NCBI GenBank assembly: GCA_943840565.1
Contig: CALSUY010000001.1
Coordinates: forward strand, 62,001 to 126,000
Source of the DNA: an uncultured Candidatus Actinomarinales bacterium
GTDB taxonomy: Bacteria; Actinomycetota; Acidimicrobiia; Actinomarinales; Actinomarinaceae
Reading direction: 5' to 3'
Length of the DNA stretch: 64,000 bases
Shown here: positions 56,210 to 63,123 of the stretch, in pieces
How positions within the stretch are numbered: position 1 is the stretch's first letter
Layout of the letters: every line of letters starts with the position of its first letter
Program-made: the position numbers and the translations under genes
Notes under the pieces: model-generated
Database searches by the model: none
What the model was told of the DNA's origin: nothing
What the model saw: the letters and a program-made list of their open reading frames with translations, nothing else

Positions 56210-56937
56210 TGCAAAGCAAACCCGTAGGGGAGCTCTAATCGATTTTCCTTCATTACCTTATTATTAGTAAGCAAATCTTTTGTTTTTCCATTTTCTGTTA
56301 TTAATCCACTATTAACAACAATACTTTTTGGACAAATTTCTAAGGCCATCGGCAAATCGTGAGTAACAAGAACTATAGAGATTTCTAATGACAGTAATAT
56401 ATCAATTAATTCTCTTCTAGAAGAGGGGTCAAGATTAGAGCTGGGCTCATCAAGCACCAAAAGCTGGGGCTTAGATGCAAGGACACTAGCAATAGCGACT
56501 TTTCTTTTTTGTCCAAAGCTCAGATGATGTGGAGCTTTTTCCTGATAATCATTCATTCCAACCATTTTTAATGCTTCTTCAGCATTCTCTCTACTGGCCT
56601 CTTCTGAAAACCCAAAATTCTTTGGACCAAACATAACATCTTCTAAGACAGTAGGCATGAACAACTGATCGTCAGGATCTTGAAAAACAACGCCTACTGT
56701 TTTTCTAATTTCAGCTAAATTATCTTCAACAAACTCTAAATTATTCAATTTAATAGAACCATCCATTTCACCAAGGATGCCGTTTAAATGAAGTATTAGG
56801 GTAGTTTTTCCTGCACCATTTGGTCCAAGTATTCCGAGAGAGTCACCCTCTTCAAGGTCAAAGCTAATTTCATTAAGAGCTTTATAGCCGTCTGGATATT
56901 CGTAGGTTAAATTAGAGATTTCTAAATACTTACTCAT
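56191..56937 (-). CDS. ECF-type ABC transporter ATP-binding protein (CbiO/EcfA)
   Basis: 248 residues. Walker A GPNGAGKTT (38-46), Q-loop in VVFQDPDDQLFMPTVLEDV, signature LSFGQKRKVAIA, Walker B LLVLDEPSSNLDPSSR and the switch His in VLVTHDLPM. VFQDPDDQLF is characteristic of CbiO/EcfA ATPases that energise vitamin or metal-ion importers. It overlaps the CbiQ-like gene by 4 bp. No substrate-binding (S or CbiM) component is encoded nearby, so it must be elsewhere. Confidence 0.9.
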   Translation of the reverse strand: MSKYLEISNLTYEYPDGYKALNEISFDLEEGDSLGILGPNGAGKTTLILHLNGILGEMDGSIKLNNLEFVEDNLAEIRKTVGVVFQDPDDQLFMPTVLEDVMFGPKNFGFSEEASRENAEEALKMVGMNDYQEKAPHHLSFGQKRKVAIASVLASKPQLLVLDEPSSNLDPSSRRELIDILLSLEISIVLVTHDLPMALEICPKSIVVNSGLITENGKTKDLLTNNKVMKENRLELPYGFALHHLDEE

Positions 56938-57695
56938 AAGCTAATATCCAAGACTAAAACTAAGACTGATATTGTTGTGAGAAACATTAGATAATTTGAT
57001 TTGGTATATTCTCTATCTTGTAATTCAATTACACCGGAAAAACCTCGTGAAATCATTGAAAGATAAACTCTTTCACCACGTTCGTAGCCTCTAATTAGCA
57101 TAGCTCCTGAGGCATAGGCTATGGGAAGTAAAGTCTTAATGCCCTTTTCTATATAGCCTCGAGATTGCATTGAAATTTTTACTCTTTTAAATTCATCTAT
57201 AAAAACATCAATGTATCTGATAGAAAAGGACATTATTGCGATTATTATTGAGGGCAATCTAAGCTTCTGAAGTCCATAAATTATTTCAATGTTAGTAGTT
57301 GTGGCAGTAAGAATAATTCCCATTGAAAGACCAGCTGTGGCTTTAAAGAGTATTGCAAACATCTCTAGTAGGCCAGTTTTATAGATATCGAAGGTAAAGA
57401 TAGTTGTAACTACATCATTATTACCACTGCTTAAAAAGGGCAAAAATAGTGCAAATAAGATGAAGGGAATATCTAAAGTTAGTCTTTTGAGATAAGTCTT
57501 GATCGGAATTTTTGAATATCTAATAATAAGAAAAACTATGAGTGTATGGGACAGAATTTGAATGGGATTAATAATTTTTGAAAAAGCAATTGAAATGACA
57601 ATCAACAATACAGAAAGAATTTTAAGTTGAGGACTTATGCTATGGAGTTGTGATTTACCATGAAGAGATAAATGATGAGAATGTGTTGTTTGCAT
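56934..57695 (-). CDS. ECF transporter transmembrane protein (CbiQ/EcfT)
   Basis: 253 residues with about five to six membrane segments. The coupling helix motif RVKISMQSRGY (about 172-182) followed by a second AxMIRGYERGERVYLSMISRG-type motif are typical of EcfT/CbiQ. The N-terminus is histidine-rich (THSHHLSLHGKSQLH), resembling CbiQ. With CbiO it forms an energy-coupling module, perhaps for a metal cofactor. A Fur-family gene lies upstream, and a 7-1-7 palindrome sits in its promoter. TAATAT is 6 nt before ATG, indicating a leaderless message. Confidence 0.87.
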   Translation of the reverse strand: MQTTHSHHLSLHGKSQLHSISPQLKILSVLLIVISIAFSKIINPIQILSHTLIVFLIIRYSKIPIKTYLKRLTLDIPFILFALFLPFLSSGNNDVVTTIFTFDIYKTGLLEMFAILFKATAGLSMGIILTATTTNIEIIYGLQKLRLPSIIIAIMSFSIRYIDVFIDEFKRVKISMQSRGYIEKGIKTLLPIAYASGAMLIRGYERGERVYLSMISRGFSGVIELQDREYTKSNYLMFLTTISVLVLVLDISL

Positions 57696-57701
57696 AAGTT
57701 C

Positions 57702-57707
57702 ATATTA
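57702..57707 (-). promoter_or_regulatory. -10 hexamer of cbiQ-cbiO, leaderless
   Basis: Minus-strand TAATAT is followed by 6 nt and the ATG at 57695. The palindromic operator at 57709-57723 begins 1 nt upstream of it, so bound repressor would cover the promoter. Confidence 0.5.
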
Positions 57708-57708
57708 A

Positions 57709-57723
57709 TGCAAACAGTTTGCA
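57709..57723. promoter_or_regulatory. Fur-family-type 7-1-7 operator
   Basis: TGCAAAC-A-GTTTGCA is a perfect inverted repeat with one central base, the 7-1-7 layout of Fur/Zur/PerR-type operators. It lies between the Fur-family gene and cbiQ, next to the cbiQ -10 box. A third copy of the half-site, GTTTGCA at 57688-57694, overlaps the cbiQ start codon. Confidence 0.7.
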
Positions 57724-57733
57724 AATAGAATAA

Positions 57734-58144
57734 TTATTTACAGTTTCCGCAGGCTCCAGAATAAATAAAATTATTATGGATTTTTGTAAACTGTGTCTCT
57801 TGGATCAGCAGGCTATTAATTTTATTGTAGGTCTTAGAGCTAACATCTAAAATTTTATTACAATTTATACATATTATGTGCATAGTGTTCTCATTGTTTT
57901 TTAAAAAATAAATTCCCGAACCGTGCGCCTGATGAAGGTGTGCTATTAATCCTATTTCTCCCAATAGTTCTAAAGTTCTGTAAACAGTAGCAAGGTCTAT
58001 ATTTGAATTTTTTTTAATTACCTTCTGGTATATTTCGTCAACAGTAAAGTGCGCGTGTCCAGATTCTTCAAGAATTTTACATATAAGTTCTCTTGATTGT
58101 GTTACTCTATGACCTTTTTTCTTAATCTGACTTATCAATTCCAT
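57734..58144 (-). CDS. Fur-family metalloregulator
   Basis: 136 residues. The winged-helix DNA-binding domain (about 1-80) includes KKGHRVTQSRELI, HAHFTVDEIYQKV and NIDLATVYRTLELLGEIGLI. The dimerisation domain has MHIICINCNKI and terminal ACGNC, two CxxC pairs for structural zinc. Whether it senses Fe, Zn, Ni or peroxide is not decidable, though the transporter genes next door favour a metal-uptake role. ATG 58144 is chosen because TATACT lies 6 nt upstream and the family starts there; a GTG nine codons earlier is less likely. Probable target: the adjacent palindrome. Confidence 0.9.
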   Translation of the reverse strand: MELISQIKKKGHRVTQSRELICKILEESGHAHFTVDEIYQKVIKKNSNIDLATVYRTLELLGEIGLIAHLHQAHGSGIYFLKNNENTMHIICINCNKILDVSSKTYNKINSLLIQETQFTKIHNNFIYSGACGNCK

Positions 58145-58150
58145 GTTCAA

Positions 58151-58156
58151 AGTATA
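58151..58156 (-). promoter_or_regulatory. -10 hexamer of the Fur-family gene, leaderless
   Basis: Minus-strand TATACT is followed by TTGAAC and the ATG at 58144. The overlapping plus-strand TATAAT (58153-58158) could serve the divergent thioredoxin-like gene. Confidence 0.45.
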
Positions 58157-58183
58157 ATTTACTTGAACCAAAAAATTAATTTT

Positions 58184-58657
58184 ATGAAAAATTCAATTAT
58201 TAAAATACTAAACAGATATAGCTTAATTTATTTACCATTTGGATGGGTTGTTGGTCTGGCAGTCATTTTCATTGCTTATAAGCCTATTGCTATTTTATAT
58301 TTTTTAAGCTTTGTAGTATTGGGTTCATTTTTTGGTCTCTATTTATTTACTTCAAATAGAGGTAAAGTTATAGATGATCATGACTTTGCAGCAAGTCCGT
58401 TCACAATTATTGAGTATTATTCCGATTATTGACTTGGATGTAGTGCTTCAAAATTCATAGTTAATGAATTCAAAAAAAACAAACCAGAAATCCCAATTGT
58501 CTCTGTCAATGCTTCAAAGAAGGATTACAACGAGATAGTTGAGAAGTATGGTTTAGAATTTACACCAACTTATGTTCTCGTTGATAATAATGCTGAAAAA
58601 ATTTATAAAAGAGTCGGTAATTTCAAACTAGAAAAATTCACATCCCTTACAGCATAA
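58184..58657 (+). CDS. membrane-anchored thioredoxin-like protein, candidate UxxC selenoprotein
   Basis: Reading through one in-frame TGA gives 157 residues. Residues 13-55 hold two hydrophobic segments; a thioredoxin fold follows from about 63. TGA at 58430-58432 is residue 83, exactly the first position of the CxxC motif: IIEYYSDY-[TGA]-LGC, with Cys86 present. The rest is a normal thioredoxin C-half, including the cis-Pro motif FTPTYVLVD and the final RVGNFKLEKF. The frame stays open with sensible residues for 74 codons after TGA. A SECIS-like hairpin follows. TGA serves as a stop elsewhere in the window (secY, tsaB, aroE). The alternative is a nonsense mutation of a Cys codon. Confidence 0.7.
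58452..58470 (+). other. SECIS-like hairpin after in-frame TGA
   Basis: AATTCAT (58452-58458) pairs perfectly with ATGAATT (58464-58470) around the loop AGTTA. The loop begins 26 nt after the TGA and has G as its second base, matching general bacterial SECIS rules (G in the first two loop positions, suitable distance). The stem is all but one A-T pair, so it is weak. Confidence 0.5.
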
Positions 58658-58993
58658 TTAAGCTATTTTATCACCAACAGATGCATTTATTTCTGGTGAC
58701 AATAGTTCAACTGTACGATCTTTAGAAATTGAACCCAATACCAAGCATTGACTCATTATTGGACCAATTTGTCTGTCACCAAGATTAATTATTGCGATAC
58801 ATTTTCTACCAAGGAGTGATTCTTTAGTGTAATTTGTCACTTGAGCACTAGTTTTCTTAATTCCAATTTCTTTTCCAAAATTTATTTTGATAATATAGGA
58901 AGGATTTTTCGCTTCAGGAAAGTCTAGAACATCAAGAATTTCACCAACTCGAATATCTAGTGAAGTAAAATTTTTTAAGTTATCCTGTCCCAT
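58658..58993 (-). CDS. csaA: CsaA-like tRNA-binding domain protein
   Basis: 111 residues, a stand-alone OB-fold tRNA-binding domain. SLDIRVGEILDVLDFPEAKNPSYIIKINFG and the end with GPIMSQCLVLG and VELLSPE match the CsaA/EMAP-like family. CsaA is described as an export chaperone in Bacillus and as a tRNA binder in vitro; the physiological role is uncertain. Its stop codon directly abuts that of the convergent thioredoxin-like gene. Confidence 0.85.
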   Translation of the reverse strand: MGQDNLKNFTSLDIRVGEILDVLDFPEAKNPSYIIKINFGKEIGIKKTSAQVTNYTKESLLGRKCIAIINLGDRQIGPIMSQCLVLGSISKDRTVELLSPEINASVGDKIA

Positions 58994-59021
58994 AATTCAA
59001 AGTTAATTGCATAATTAAGGG

Positions 59022-59561
59022 ATGTCAAAAATTCTATTACTTTCAGCTGGTACTTCAGAAAATTCTGGTAATAAAAAGGCAGCTCAGTATGCATTAGGAT
59101 ATTTAGAAGAAAAAAAAATTAAAACATATCTATTTGATAATCTATACAGCGAAATACCTTTCATATTAGAGGGGGGTATAGTCCAACCAGATAAAATTAT
59201 TGAGATTAGAGATGCTCTAATTGAATGTGATCAAATAATAATTTTTAGTCCAGTTTTTAATGGTGGATATGCGTCTCATCTTAAAAATACACTAGATTGG
59301 CTCTCCCTTGCGTTTAATGATTATAAGTACAATGAACTTTTTCAAAATAAAAAAGCAGCAATTGTTTCTGCGGTACTCGGCAAAGGCGGAAATTCTTATG
59401 ATGCTTATAGTTCACTTTCGAGCCAACTTGAGAATTATGGTTTAAACGTTTTTAAAGACTTTTATTTATTTTCCTCAGAAAATAACTTAGATAAAAAGCT
59501 TGAAGAAAGCACTCAGCATCCAGAATTTAATACTTTCTTAGATGAGTACTTAGGAAGTTAA
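59022..59561 (+). CDS. NADPH-dependent FMN reductase family protein
   Basis: 179 residues, flavodoxin-like fold. The FMN phosphate loop is LLSAGTSENSGNKKAAQYAL; IIIFSPVFNGGYASHLKNTLDWL is the family's second hallmark, where FMN and substrate bind. Members reduce flavins, quinones or chromate. Divergent from csaA with only 28 bp between starts. AAGGG lies close to the ATG, but a CATAAT also lies 6 nt upstream, so the start mode is uncertain. The end overlaps plsC by 12 bp. Confidence 0.82.
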   Translation: MSKILLLSAGTSENSGNKKAAQYALGYLEEKKIKTYLFDNLYSEIPFILEGGIVQPDKIIEIRDALIECDQIIIFSPVFNGGYASHLKNTLDWLSLAFNDYKYNELFQNKKAAIVSAVLGKGGNSYDAYSSLSSQLENYGLNVFKDFYLFSSENNLDKKLEESTQHPEFNTFLDEYLGS

Positions 59562-60275
59562 GTTCTCACTTACTTTTAAATAAATCAAATTAGTAAGTTC
59601 GTCAATATCATAATCTTCTATATTTGTAATTGGATCTAATATTTGGACATGAATTTTTCCAGATTTAAACCAAACTGATCCTTTGATCATTAAGTTGTGT
59701 GAATTGTGTGTTACAACAGGAATAATTGGTAAATCAAACTGTTTAGCGACATGTGCTGCCCCTTTTTTAAAAGGGAGCAAGTCTTTTTGATTACTTCTTG
59801 TGCCTTCAGGAAAGATCATTATGGAGTTTTTATTGTCAATAACCCTTTGAATTGACTCATTAATTTTTGGAAGATTCATTTGAGCATTTTTTCTGTCTAT
59901 TCTAGGTAGGCCAAGAACTTTAAGAGCACGACTTAATATAGGTATTCTAAAAAGCTCAGTCTTAGTAAGAAATCTAATTGAAACAGGTAAGGCGGTGATG
60001 TGAGTAAATATATCAAGAGTAGAAGGATGATTAGATATAACAACATAGCTCTGAGATACGTCTATTTTTTCGGCACCGGTAACTTTTAAATCAATCCCTG
60101 CAGCTATTAATCCCGATAAACCAAAAATGTTATATAGTTTTGTACCCAGTATTTTACCGTTAGGTAAAAAGGAAGCGAAGATAATTACTAATAAAAGTAT
60201 TACAAAAAAGGTTATATATAAAGGAAATAACATAAATGTCCGGAGCATGTCTTTAGGAGTTATTTGAAGACTCAT
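59550..60275 (-). CDS. plsC: 1-acyl-sn-glycerol-3-phosphate acyltransferase
   Basis: 241 residues. After an N-terminal membrane segment (about 12-35), the acyltransferase motif NHPSTLD (HX4D) and FPEGTRS motif define PlsC/LPLAT enzymes, which acylate lysophosphatidic acid to phosphatidic acid at the membrane. The intervening RIDRKN block is also conserved. TAAGAT lies 6 nt before the ATG. The acyl donor and exact acceptor are inferred. Confidence 0.88.
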   Translation of the reverse strand: MSLQITPKDMLRTFMLFPLYITFFVILLLVIIFASFLPNGKILGTKLYNIFGLSGLIAAGIDLKVTGAEKIDVSQSYVVISNHPSTLDIFTHITALPVSIRFLTKTELFRIPILSRALKVLGLPRIDRKNAQMNLPKINESIQRVIDNKNSIMIFPEGTRSNQKDLLPFKKGAAHVAKQFDLPIIPVVTHNSHNLMIKGSVWFKSGKIHVQILDPITNIEDYDIDELTNLIYLKVSENLTS

Positions 60276-60281
60276 AAAGCT

Positions 60282-60287
60282 ATCTTA
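60282..60287 (-). promoter_or_regulatory. -10 hexamer of plsC, leaderless
   Basis: Minus-strand TAAGAT is followed by six bases and the ATG at 60275. It is identical in sequence to the -10 of the aromatic operon. Confidence 0.45.
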
Positions 60288-60329
60288 TACATATTTTTTA
60301 ATTTTCTATTAATAAGTAATTATAACAAT

Positions 60330-60923
60330 TTACCTAAGGTCAAAATGAGGAATGACTAATTGGACAACTGGTCCAATTGATATGGCTATTACAACTGAAG
60401 ATAAACCAACAGTTCCACCAAGTAACCAACCCAGAGTTAGTGCAGTGACTTCTATTACGTTCCTAGCCATTCCAATTTTTAATCCCTTGCTTTCGAGACC
60501 CACCATTACGCCGTCTCTTGGTCCAGAACCCATGTCTGCTCCAACATATATTGCAGTTCCAGAGCCTATACATAGTATTCCTATAAAGACAAATATCCAC
60601 TTAAGGACTAAAGTTTCAGCATTAAGATCTAAACTAATTACTAAATCTGCAACAGTCCCTATCCAGAAAATATCAACAAGTGTTGCAATTCCAGGTTTTT
60701 GTTTAAGTGGTATCCATAAAAGTGTTACAAAAATGCCTGTAGCTATGATTGCATTCCCAAACGTGAGGTTTGTATTGAGGGAGATACCTTCGTGAAACAC
60801 TCCCCATGGCCCTAGCCCCAATTTTGATGAAAAATTTAATGCAACGCCGGTACCGATTAAAGTTGTGCCTACTAATACTTGTATTACTTTTCTTGAGGTT
60901 AAGGCCATATTCAAATCTAGCAT
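60330..60923 (-). CDS. YczE-like integral membrane protein
   Basis: 197 residues with about five to six hydrophobic segments. GLGPWGVFHEGIS after the first segment and GADMGSGPRDGVMVGLESKG later are a repeated GxGPxDG-like pattern characteristic of the YczE/YyaS family (COG2364). The family's role is poorly known. Two starts are possible, ATG 60923 or ATG 60908 (MALTSRKV), the latter more typical. It is divergent from the lipoprotein gene. Confidence 0.75.
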   Translation of the reverse strand: MLDLNMALTSRKVIQVLVGTTLIGTGVALNFSSKLGLGPWGVFHEGISLNTNLTFGNAIIATGIFVTLLWIPLKQKPGIATLVDIFWIGTVADLVISLDLNAETLVLKWIFVFIGILCIGSGTAIYVGADMGSGPRDGVMVGLESKGLKIGMARNVIEVTALTLGWLLGGTVGLSSVVIAISIGPVVQLVIPHFDLR

Positions 60924-60947
60924 TTTATGTCTTTAAAGAATCAGTAC

Positions 60948-60953
60948 TACAAT
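60948..60953 (+). promoter_or_regulatory. -10 hexamer of the YceI-like lipoprotein gene, leaderless
   Basis: TACAAT is followed by six bases (AAAAAT) and the ATG at 60960, without a Shine-Dalgarno sequence. Confidence 0.5.
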
Positions 60954-60959
60954 AAAAAT

Positions 60960-61667
60960 ATGAAAAAATTATTAATCTTAATTCTATTCTTCTCATTCTG
61001 TTCATCTCAAGATACAGTATCAGATGAGGAGTCATCTGTTGAAACTACAATTTTAGAGATTCAAGAAACTGATGATACATCCACAACAACAAGTATTGAG
61101 GTTACTCAACTGGAATCTTTTGATGGAGCTATATACACAGTGAATAAAGAATTAAGTACAGTTAGCTACCTTGCGCCTAAACAATTTCTCAATGCAAATT
61201 TAGAGATAGTAGAGGGGATAACTAATGAAGTTTCTGGAGATTTCGAATTAACCCTAGGAGAGTGTGATTTAGCTGATTCTTGTTTACAGGTTAGAAACTT
61301 ATCCATAACTGCCGATTTATCGACATTAAAAAGTAGTAGCAGTATAAGAGATAGTGCCATCAAGACTAAATGGCTAGAGTCAAAGATATTCCCAAATGCG
61401 GTTTACAGTGTTGATGAAATTGTATTACCAAATAATAATTTTGACTCCAAAATAGACGAGACAATAGTTGGCGTTCTCAGTATCAGAAATATTGAGATAA
61501 ACGTACCTTTTTCAATAACAGCTTTTATGGAGGATGATAAGGTTTATGTTTCAGGCGTAACTGAAATTGATACAACCTGGTTTGGCTTTGATGCACCTAC
61601 AAAATTTAACGCATGGGAAGTTTTAAACCCTATAGGTATAAAGATATCGATAGTAGCTGAAAAATAA
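60960..61667 (+). CDS. YceI-like domain lipoprotein
   Basis: 235 residues. The N-terminus MKKLLILILFFSFCSS is a short signal peptide ending in a lipobox-like FSFC, so it is probably a lipid-anchored exported protein. A Ser/Thr/Glu-rich linker (about 20-55) leads to a YceI-like lipocalin-type domain: YTVNKELSTVSYLAPKQF, LSITADLSTLKSSSSIRDSAIKTKWLES and IEINVPFSITAF. YceI-fold proteins bind polyisoprenoids or similar amphiphiles. The ATG at 60960 is preferred over 60927 because it starts the signal peptide and follows a -10 box. Confidence 0.8.
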   Translation: MKKLLILILFFSFCSSQDTVSDEESSVETTILEIQETDDTSTTTSIEVTQLESFDGAIYTVNKELSTVSYLAPKQFLNANLEIVEGITNEVSGDFELTLGECDLADSCLQVRNLSITADLSTLKSSSSIRDSAIKTKWLESKIFPNAVYSVDEIVLPNNNFDSKIDETIVGVLSIRNIEINVPFSITAFMEDDKVYVSGVTEIDTTWFGFDAPTKFNAWEVLNPIGIKISIVAEK

Positions 61668-61670
61668 GAA

Positions 61671-62186
61671 TTGAAATCACACCTCGTATATGAAGATTTA
61701 AAACTTCCTTACAAAATACACGAGGAGCCTTATGCAGCTGTCTCGATTTTAGTGTACAAAGAAAAAGAAGTTCTTTTTATTAAAAGATCAAATGATATGC
61801 CAACCCATAAAGGCCATATTGCTTTTCCTGGAGGAAAAAAAGAACAAAGAGATTTAAATATTGTAGAAACTGCTGTGAGGGAAGCATCCGAAGAGCTATT
61901 AATTTTAAAAAATGATGTTGAACCCTTTGGTGTCCTAGAACCAGTCGACACAATAGAATTTAAATACAATGTTTTTCCTATTTTATGTAGGTTGCATAAA
62001 AAACCAGAATCCTTCAACAAGTCAGAAGTACAGGAAATTTTTTTCGTTTCTATTGATGAATTAAGTAATCAACAAAACTGGAGGTTTAGAGGAATTTATC
62101 CAAATGATTGGATATTTAAAATCCATAATGAGACTCTATGGGGTGCAACAGCAAAAATGACACGGGAGTTACTTGGCTTGGCGTGA
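61671..62186 (+). CDS. Nudix hydrolase, CoA-diphosphatase type
   Basis: 171 residues. HKGHIAFPGGKKEQ followed by VETAVREASEEL carries the Nudix box with the REASEE metal-binding glutamates. The preceding KRSNDMPTHKG resembles the NudL/NUDT7 CoA pyrophosphatase signature rather than MutT. It likely cleaves CoA or acyl-CoA to phosphopantetheine derivatives. The start is TTG, 3 bp after the lipoprotein gene, so the two are co-transcribed. Its end overlaps the convergent gene by 18 bp. Confidence 0.82.
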   Translation: MKSHLVYEDLKLPYKIHEEPYAAVSILVYKEKEVLFIKRSNDMPTHKGHIAFPGGKKEQRDLNIVETAVREASEELLILKNDVEPFGVLEPVDTIEFKYNVFPILCRLHKKPESFNKSEVQEIFFVSIDELSNQQNWRFRGIYPNDWIFKIHNETLWGATAKMTRELLGLA

Positions 62187-63083
62187 ATTGGTGAGTTCAT
62201 CTTTTACAGCTAGATAAAGAGAGATAAATATCATTGTCAAAGTGACAAAAAATATATTACTTATAACTTCGTCTAGAAAAATGTACCCAACTATTATTCC
62301 AACAATTGGAACAACATAATCAACAAGAGTTGTAAACGTAGCGGAAAGTCTTTTGATGGTGTAAAAAAATAATGAGTAGTTGAAAATATCTATAAAAACT
62401 AAACCAAGAAGCTTCAAAATCTCTAGCTGGGTTAAAAGTACCACTCTTCCACCAAGGAAATTGAATAATACTATTGAGATAAGGGTTGCAGCAATCCACT
62501 GTGTTAAGAGGTAAGTTTTCGCTGGAATAATTTGTGAATCTTTTTTATTTGTAATATTACTTATTGCTAGACCCTGAACCCCAAGTAAGGCCAACAATCC
62601 ACCAATTAAAAGACTACCTTCCTCCGACAGTCCTGTTACCCCAGATAAAAATAATGCAATTAACCCTAGTAAACCTATTGCAACAGATGAAACTTTTAAT
62701 TTAGTAATTTTTTCTTCCTTGTAAAAAAAATATACCCAAAATACTGTAAACATAGGAATTGTTGAAATAAATATACTTTGTAATCCAGACGAGATATTTT
62801 TTAAAGCATATATAAAAGTCCATCCTGGAATAAAAATCGCAAGAAAGCCGGTCCAACTACCTCTTAATAGGTAATTAAAATTTATTTCAGATTTAAATTC
62901 CCTAAAGCAGTAGAAAAAAAGAATCAGTGTAACAATTGTGATACGAGATGTGACAATATAGATTTCTTCCACACCATCAATAAGTAGACTTCTATTAAGT
63001 AAACCGTGAAAACCAAATAGTGAGCCAATTAATATAATATTCCTTAATCCTGAGTATGGAGACATTGTATATTCAGGTTTCAT
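62169..63083 (-). CDS. EamA/DMT-family transporter
   Basis: 304 residues with ten hydrophobic segments in two repeats of five, the architecture of the drug/metabolite transporter superfamily. The first repeat has YALKNISSGLQSIFISTIPMFTVFW; the second has YTIKRLSATFTTLVDYVVPIVGIIVGYIFLDE, both standard EamA helices. Substrate cannot be inferred. TTGGAG lies 6 nt before the ATG as a Shine-Dalgarno sequence. It is divergent from trpS. Confidence 0.88.
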   Translation of the reverse strand: MKPEYTMSPYSGLRNIILIGSLFGFHGLLNRSLLIDGVEEIYIVTSRITIVTLILFFYCFREFKSEINFNYLLRGSWTGFLAIFIPGWTFIYALKNISSGLQSIFISTIPMFTVFWVYFFYKEEKITKLKVSSVAIGLLGLIALFLSGVTGLSEEGSLLIGGLLALLGVQGLAISNITNKKDSQIIPAKTYLLTQWIAATLISIVLFNFLGGRVVLLTQLEILKLLGLVFIDIFNYSLFFYTIKRLSATFTTLVDYVVPIVGIIVGYIFLDEVISNIFFVTLTMIFISLYLAVKDELTNSRQAK

Positions 63084-63110
63084 AAGCTACTCCAAATTGA
63101 TTTAAGACAT

Positions 63111-63116
63111 TAGAAT
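63111..63116 (+). promoter_or_regulatory. -10 hexamer of trpS, leaderless
   Basis: TAGAAT is followed by 7 nt and the trpS ATG at 63124. No Shine-Dalgarno sequence is present. Confidence 0.5.
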
Positions 63117-63123
63117 AGCACAT

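Noticed and set aside
58097-58183. Upstream extension of the thioredoxin-like gene
   Set aside because: The extra 29 residues lie within the Fur-family gene on the other strand and show no membrane or signal character; ATG 58184 gives a normal signal-anchor start.
58430-58432. Genome-wide reassignment of TGA to an amino acid
   Set aside because: TGA is used as the natural stop for secY, tsaB, aroE, tsaD and others, with the next gene overlapping it, so the in-frame TGA is a local event.
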